From positions 1-64,000 of the forward strand of contig JADJNY010000012.1 of NCBI GenBank assembly GCA_016714045.1: a DNA stretch of 64,000 bases, given 5' to 3'. Position numbers and translations under genes: made by a program. This DNA comes from Planctomycetota bacterium (GTDB lineage: Bacteria; Planctomycetota; UBA1135; GCA-002686595). The notes beneath the pieces are model-generated. The model had not been told where the DNA came from and ran no database searches. It saw only the letters and a list, made by a program, of their open reading frames with translations. Positions 60,281-64,000 of this stretch are shown here, piece by piece (the first letter of the stretch is position 1; each line of letters starts with the position of its first letter).

Positions 60281-61105
60281 ATGGTCCAACCGACGCTCCT
60301 CGCGCTGTCCCTCGTCCTCCTCTCGCCCCTCTCCTCCGCGCAGGGCGCGCCGCCCGTCGCCAGCGCGCCCGCGCCCGCCGCCGAGACCTGGGAGAAGAAG
60401 ACCAAGATCATGCCCGATGGCGTCACGATGACCGCGGACTGGTATTCGGGCGCCGGGGCCCGCCCCGCCGGCGAGCAGGCGAAGGTCGTCTTCGTCTGCT
60501 GCCACATGGCGCGCGCTTCACGCGCGGAGTACCGCGAGATCGGGCCCAAGCTCGCGGCGTCGGGCTGGGACGTGCTCGCGATCGACCAACGCAGCGGCGA
60601 GGCGTTCGGCGGCGTCGTCAACGAGACCGCGAAGAGCGCGGCGATGGCGCTCGGCGGCACGCAGGGCTTCCAGGCGACGTACGGCGACCTCGGCTTCGCG
60701 ATCGACTGGGCGCGCGAGCGAGCTCCCGGAGCGAAGGTCGTGCTCGTCGGCAGCTCGTACTCCGCGTCGCTCGCGCTGCGGTACGCGTCGAGCGTCGACG
60801 GCAAGGCCGACCTCGTGCTCGCGTTCTCGCCGTCGGAGTGCCTGAACGACTGGACGGTCGTGAACGACGCGAAGAAGGTGCGCGTGCCCGTCCTCGTCAC
60901 GTGCGGCAGCGGCGAGAAGGAGAAGAAGAACGCGGAGCCGCTCGCGCTCGCCGTGCCCGAGGCCCTGCGGCACACGCACTGGCCCGCGGACGCAGCCAAG
61001 GCGAAGCACGGTGCGCAGAGCCTGCTCGTCGCGGACACGGAGCAGCGCGAGGCCCTGTGGGCGCGCGTGCGCGAGCTCGTGCAGGCGCTCGTGAAGCGCG
61101 ACTGA
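60281..61105 (+). CDS. Secreted alpha/beta-hydrolase
   Basis: 274 residues from the ATG at 60281. Signal peptide TLLALSLVLLSPLSSAQG. Hydrolase fold: KVVFVCCHMARASRAEYREI (oxyanion strand), GWDVLAIDQRSGEAFGG, nucleophile elbow VLVGSSYSASLAL (Ser in G-S-S-Y-S, the last Gly replaced by Ser), VPVLVTCGSGEKE and a late His in GAQSLL-preceding AKHGAQ. Probably a dienelactone-hydrolase-like esterase; substrate unknown. It diverges from ychF. Confidence 0.75.
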   Translation: MVQPTLLALSLVLLSPLSSAQGAPPVASAPAPAAETWEKKTKIMPDGVTMTADWYSGAGARPAGEQAKVVFVCCHMARASRAEYREIGPKLAASGWDVLAIDQRSGEAFGGVVNETAKSAAMALGGTQGFQATYGDLGFAIDWARERAPGAKVVLVGSSYSASLALRYASSVDGKADLVLAFSPSECLNDWTVVNDAKKVRVPVLVTCGSGEKEKKNAEPLALAVPEALRHTHWPADAAKAKHGAQSLLVADTEQREALWARVRELVQALVKRD

Positions 61106-61111
61106 ACGCCT

Positions 61112-61127
61112 GCGGCGATCGCGCCGC
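61112..61127. terminator. Hairpin between convergent genes
   Basis: GCGGCG-ATCG-CGCCGC, a 6-bp stem with a 4-base loop in the 41-base gap between the hydrolase and histidine kinase genes. Confidence 0.35.
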
Positions 61128-61146
61128 GGATCGAGCGCGGCGAGCG

Positions 61147-63966
61147 TCACCCGCGATCGGAGACCTGCTTCGCCGGCGCCGCAGCACCGAGGAACTTCGC
61201 GCACGTTGCCAGGAACCGCGGTTTGTCGAGCGGCTTCGTCGCGTAGTCGTCGCAGCCGGCTTCGAGGCAGCGTTCGCGGTCGCCCTGCATCGCGTTCGCG
61301 GTCAGCGCCACGATCGGACGGGAGTAGCCGCGCGAGCGCAGCTCCCGCACCGCGCCCCAGCCGTCGAGCACGGGCATGTGCATGTCCATGAGGACGAGGT
61401 CGAACGGGACGCCCGCGGATTCGGCGGCGACGGCGACGTCGACGGCTTTGCGGCCGTCGTCGACGATCTCGCAGACGGCGCCCGCGCGCTGCAGCACGAG
61501 CGAGATCAAGCGCTGGTTGTCGCGCCCGTCGTCCGCGAGCAGGATGCGGCCGCGCAGCTCGACGCACGCGGCCGAAGGCAGCGGGGCGCCCGGCTCGACG
61601 ACAGCGTGACCCGCGCGCTCCACGAACCGCAGTCCGGAGAGCGCACCCGTGGCGACACGAAGACGGAAGGTGCTCCCACGGCCCGCCTCGCTCTCCACCT
61701 CGATGTCCCCGCCGAGCATGCCGGCGAGGTGCTTGCTGATCGTGAGCCCGAGTCCCGTGCCGCCGAAGCGCCGGGTCGTCGAGCTGTCCGCCTGGGTGAA
61801 GGGCTGGAAGAGCCGAGCGCACTGCTCGGGGCTCATTCCGATGCCCGTGTCGCGCACGTCGAAGACCATCGACTGCGTCGGGACGTCGCACCGCACGTCG
61901 ATCACGACGGAGCCGCGCTCGGTGAACTTGATCGAGTTGCCGGCCAGGTTGACGAGGATCTGCCGCAGGCGCGTCGGGTCGGTTTGGATGCTCTCGGGCT
62001 GCGGGCCGCGCCAGTGCACGACGAGCTCGATCCCCTTCGCCTTCGCGCGTGCGCGCAGCAGCGACGCGACGTCCTCGACGAGCTGGATCGGCGAGCACGG
62101 CAACTGCTCGATCGTCATCTTGCCGGCCTCGATCTTCGACAGGTCGAGGATGTCGTTGATGATCGTGAGCAGGTGATCGCCGTTGCGCCGGACGGTGTGC
62201 ACACAGTCGATGCGCTGCGCCTCCGGCATGGACGGGTCGAGGAGCAGGTCCGTGTACCCGAGGATCGCCGTCATCGGTGTACGGATCTCGTGGCTCATGT
62301 TGGCGAGGAACTCGCTCTTCGTGCGCGTTGCCTCCTCCGCGGCACGACGCGCCTCGTCGAGCTCCCGCGTGCGAGCGGCGAGCTCCTGCGCGTGGTATTC
62401 GAGCTCACCCTTCGCGTTCTCGAGCTCCGAGGTGTACTCGGCGAGGGACGCTTCGGCGAGCTTGCGTTCGCGGATGTCCGTCATGGAGCCGGCCATGCGG
62501 AGGGCTTTGCCGTGCTCATCGCGCACGGCCTCGCCTCGGAGCTCGAACCACTCGGTCTCGCCGCCGTGGATCGCCACGCGCACTTCCACGCGGAAGGGGA
62601 AGCTCGCCTCGAGATGCAGGTGCAAGGCGGCCTCGAAGTTGGCCCGATCCTCCTCGGACACACGCCGCGTGAAGTCCTCCATGCGGGTTCCGAGACCGCC
62701 CTCGGGAAGCCCGAGCAACTCGTGCGCGCGGGGTGAGAAGTAGGCCTTGCCGGACCGGACGTCCCAGTCCCAGATGCCTCCGCTCGAACCGGCGACCGCG
62801 AGTTGGAAGCGCTCCTCGCTGGCGGCGAGCGATTCCTGGGCGCGGCGCATCTCGCGAGTCATCTGGAGCGCGAGTTCGGCGGCCTTCGAATGGCGCGTCG
62901 CGAGCGACCAGACCAAGAGCGCGAGCAGGCCGCTCGCCACCGCGCCCGACACGAACAGCCACCAGGCGGTTCGCGCCTCGAGCGAGGCTTCGAAGGACGG
63001 CTTGCTGCTGACGACGAGGCTCCAGTGCCGGCCGCCGACCGGGAGGCTCAGCCGTCGCATGTAGCGCCGGTCCACGTACTCGATGGTCTCCGTGGAATGC
63101 GCTCGCCATTCGAGGTGGCCGTCGGCGTCGTAGAGGAGCGACGAATACGTCGATTCCTCGCCGTCGTACACTCCGAAATCGACGAGCCCGCCGGCTTCCT
63201 CCTCGAGCCCCGCAAGCGCGTCGGCCGTGACGATCGGCATGTAGATCCAGCCTTCGAGCGCGGCGCGGCGCCGTTCGACGGAGTCGATCGGGGCGTCCTT
63301 CCGGTACAGCGGCCAGAAGCAGAGGAAGCCCGGCTCGCCCTGGTGCTGCACGAGTTCGATGCGCCCTGTGATGGCCGCGTCGCCCGAGAGCATGGCGCGC
63401 TCGGCGGCCTCGCGGCGCGATGGCTCGGAGCTCAGGTCGAGCCCGTAGGCCGGTCGGTTGGGCGCGCACGGCTCGAGGTAAGTCACGACCATCGCGTCGC
63501 CCTCGTCGCCGGGTCCGCGCACCGTGAACCCGGGGTCGATGATCCGCCTCGCTGTCTCGAACGCGTCGAGGTCGGCGCGCGGCACACGGCTGACGAATCC
63601 GATGCCGAGCGCGCCGGGAAACTCGCGCGGCAGATCGCGCGCCAGGACGTACGCGCGGAAATCGTCCGCCGTGACCTCCGTGCTCGCGACGAAGTAGTCG
63701 CGCGCTCCCGTGAGTGCGAAGCGATACAAGCGAATGCGTTCGCTGATGCGCTCGGCGAGCAAGCTCGCCAGGCGGTCGAAGCGTTGGCGATCCGCACGCT
63801 CGCCCAGCCAGTACGCGCGCCAGGTCGCGATCGCGACGAGCGTGAGGCAGAGCCCGAAGACGGCCAGCGCGAGGCCGCGCGTGCGGCGCGGAGGGATCGA
63901 CGGCTCGTGCGCGGGCTGGTTCGGGGGGGGGCATGGGACCGGTGGACGGCGACGCCGCAGGCGCAT
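61147..63966 (-). CDS. CHASE/PAS hybrid sensor histidine kinase
   Basis: 939 residues from an ATG 34 bases inside the window edge. Domain order: helix at about 31-50; CHASE sensor outside the membrane at about 70-290 (FPGALGIGFVSRVPR, EPCAPNRPAYGLDLSS); helix at about 335-355; PAS at about 382-505 (SGGIWDWDVRSGKAYFSPRA); coiled-coil; HisKA with NMSHEIRTPM (phospho-His H559); HATPase with NLAGNSIKF, DTGIGM and FGGTGLGL; and a receiver at about 805-930 with VLMDMHMPVLDG (D861) and Lys in YATKPLDK. The ligand and the output partner are not in view. Confidence 0.92.
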   Translation of the reverse strand: MRLRRRRPPVPCPPPNQPAHEPSIPPRRTRGLALAVFGLCLTLVAIATWRAYWLGERADRQRFDRLASLLAERISERIRLYRFALTGARDYFVASTEVTADDFRAYVLARDLPREFPGALGIGFVSRVPRADLDAFETARRIIDPGFTVRGPGDEGDAMVVTYLEPCAPNRPAYGLDLSSEPSRREAAERAMLSGDAAITGRIELVQHQGEPGFLCFWPLYRKDAPIDSVERRRAALEGWIYMPIVTADALAGLEEEAGGLVDFGVYDGEESTYSSLLYDADGHLEWRAHSTETIEYVDRRYMRRLSLPVGGRHWSLVVSSKPSFEASLEARTAWWLFVSGAVASGLLALLVWSLATRHSKAAELALQMTREMRRAQESLAASEERFQLAVAGSSGGIWDWDVRSGKAYFSPRAHELLGLPEGGLGTRMEDFTRRVSEEDRANFEAALHLHLEASFPFRVEVRVAIHGGETEWFELRGEAVRDEHGKALRMAGSMTDIRERKLAEASLAEYTSELENAKGELEYHAQELAARTRELDEARRAAEEATRTKSEFLANMSHEIRTPMTAILGYTDLLLDPSMPEAQRIDCVHTVRRNGDHLLTIINDILDLSKIEAGKMTIEQLPCSPIQLVEDVASLLRARAKAKGIELVVHWRGPQPESIQTDPTRLRQILVNLAGNSIKFTERGSVVIDVRCDVPTQSMVFDVRDTGIGMSPEQCARLFQPFTQADSSTTRRFGGTGLGLTISKHLAGMLGGDIEVESEAGRGSTFRLRVATGALSGLRFVERAGHAVVEPGAPLPSAACVELRGRILLADDGRDNQRLISLVLQRAGAVCEIVDDGRKAVDVAVAAESAGVPFDLVLMDMHMPVLDGWGAVRELRSRGYSRPIVALTANAMQGDRERCLEAGCDDYATKPLDKPRFLATCAKFLGAAAPAKQVSDRG

Positions 63967-64000
63967 CGATCCCGTGCGTATCGGCCTCCACGACCCTGCA

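Overview
The window is about 64 kb of very GC-rich DNA (roughly 70% or more by eye) densely packed with genes on both strands, many joined by 4-base ATGA/GTGA overlaps. It looks like a chromosome segment of a PVC-superphylum bacterium, most likely a Planctomycetota. The best marker is a small basic protein at 1372-1653 that matches the Planctomycetes/Verrucomicrobia 'small basic protein' family. Large secreted FG-GAP/ASPIC, TPR, beta-helix and beta-propeller proteins and a two-membrane inventory (secretin-like lipoproteins) fit that assignment. No rRNA, tRNA, CRISPR array, insertion sequence or prophage was seen.

Layout. 1-9400: end of an unknown protein, queE, the small basic protein, a SPOR-like membrane protein, an FG-GAP/ASPIC lipoprotein coupled to a TPR protein, a TPR/hydrolase protein, a TPR lipoprotein and a family-4 uracil-DNA glycosylase. 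9400-17341: long leader with a near-consensus promoter, two tandem secretin-like TPR lipoproteins and a beta-propeller-like secreted protein. 17403-20937: HAD phosphatase, a DUF6036 nucleotidyltransferase with its small partner, a GNAT acetyltransferase, a DUF1697 protein and a four-helix membrane protein. 20959-34142: two complete peptide/nickel-type ABC transporter operons (binding protein, two permeases, two ATPases), back to back and divergent around 164 bp. Each has an apparent frameshift in one ATPase. 34139-40318: a GldA/GldF/GldG-like ABC-2 export system, whose GldG-like part appears duplicated and fused, plus a DUF4340 protein and a small well-initiated unknown protein. 40358-43611: a LOG-family protein, a decayed nucleotidyltransferase module, aspartate kinase and a small orphan.

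43627-53109 is a full tryptophan operon in the order trpE-G-D-C-[caspase/FGE]-F-B-A. It has an upstream leader ORF with a Trp codon and a terminator hairpin that look like an attenuator. Between trpC and trpF sits a secreted caspase-fold protein fused to a sulfatase-modifying-factor (FGE) domain. Its C-terminal half is much less GC-rich than anything around it and is cut by an in-frame TGA. After the operon come a secreted beta-helix protein, a CBS-domain protein, a molybdate operon (XRE-Mop regulator, modA, modB, modC), a small protein, ychF, a secreted alpha/beta hydrolase and a CHASE/PAS hybrid histidine kinase.

Regulatory theme. Several genes start with no Shine-Dalgarno sequence and have a TAnnnT hexamer ending 7-9 bases before the ATG (8381, 19103, 28091, 43662, 60281, and 58548 on the minus strand), which suggests leaderless transcripts. 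Two divergent gene pairs share a palindromic -10 box (GAGTATACTC at 41941, GGTACC at 8366), which suggests bidirectional promoters. Other genes (6843 minus, 20509, 34897, 53430, 58760) have strong Shine-Dalgarno sequences, so two initiation modes seem to coexist.
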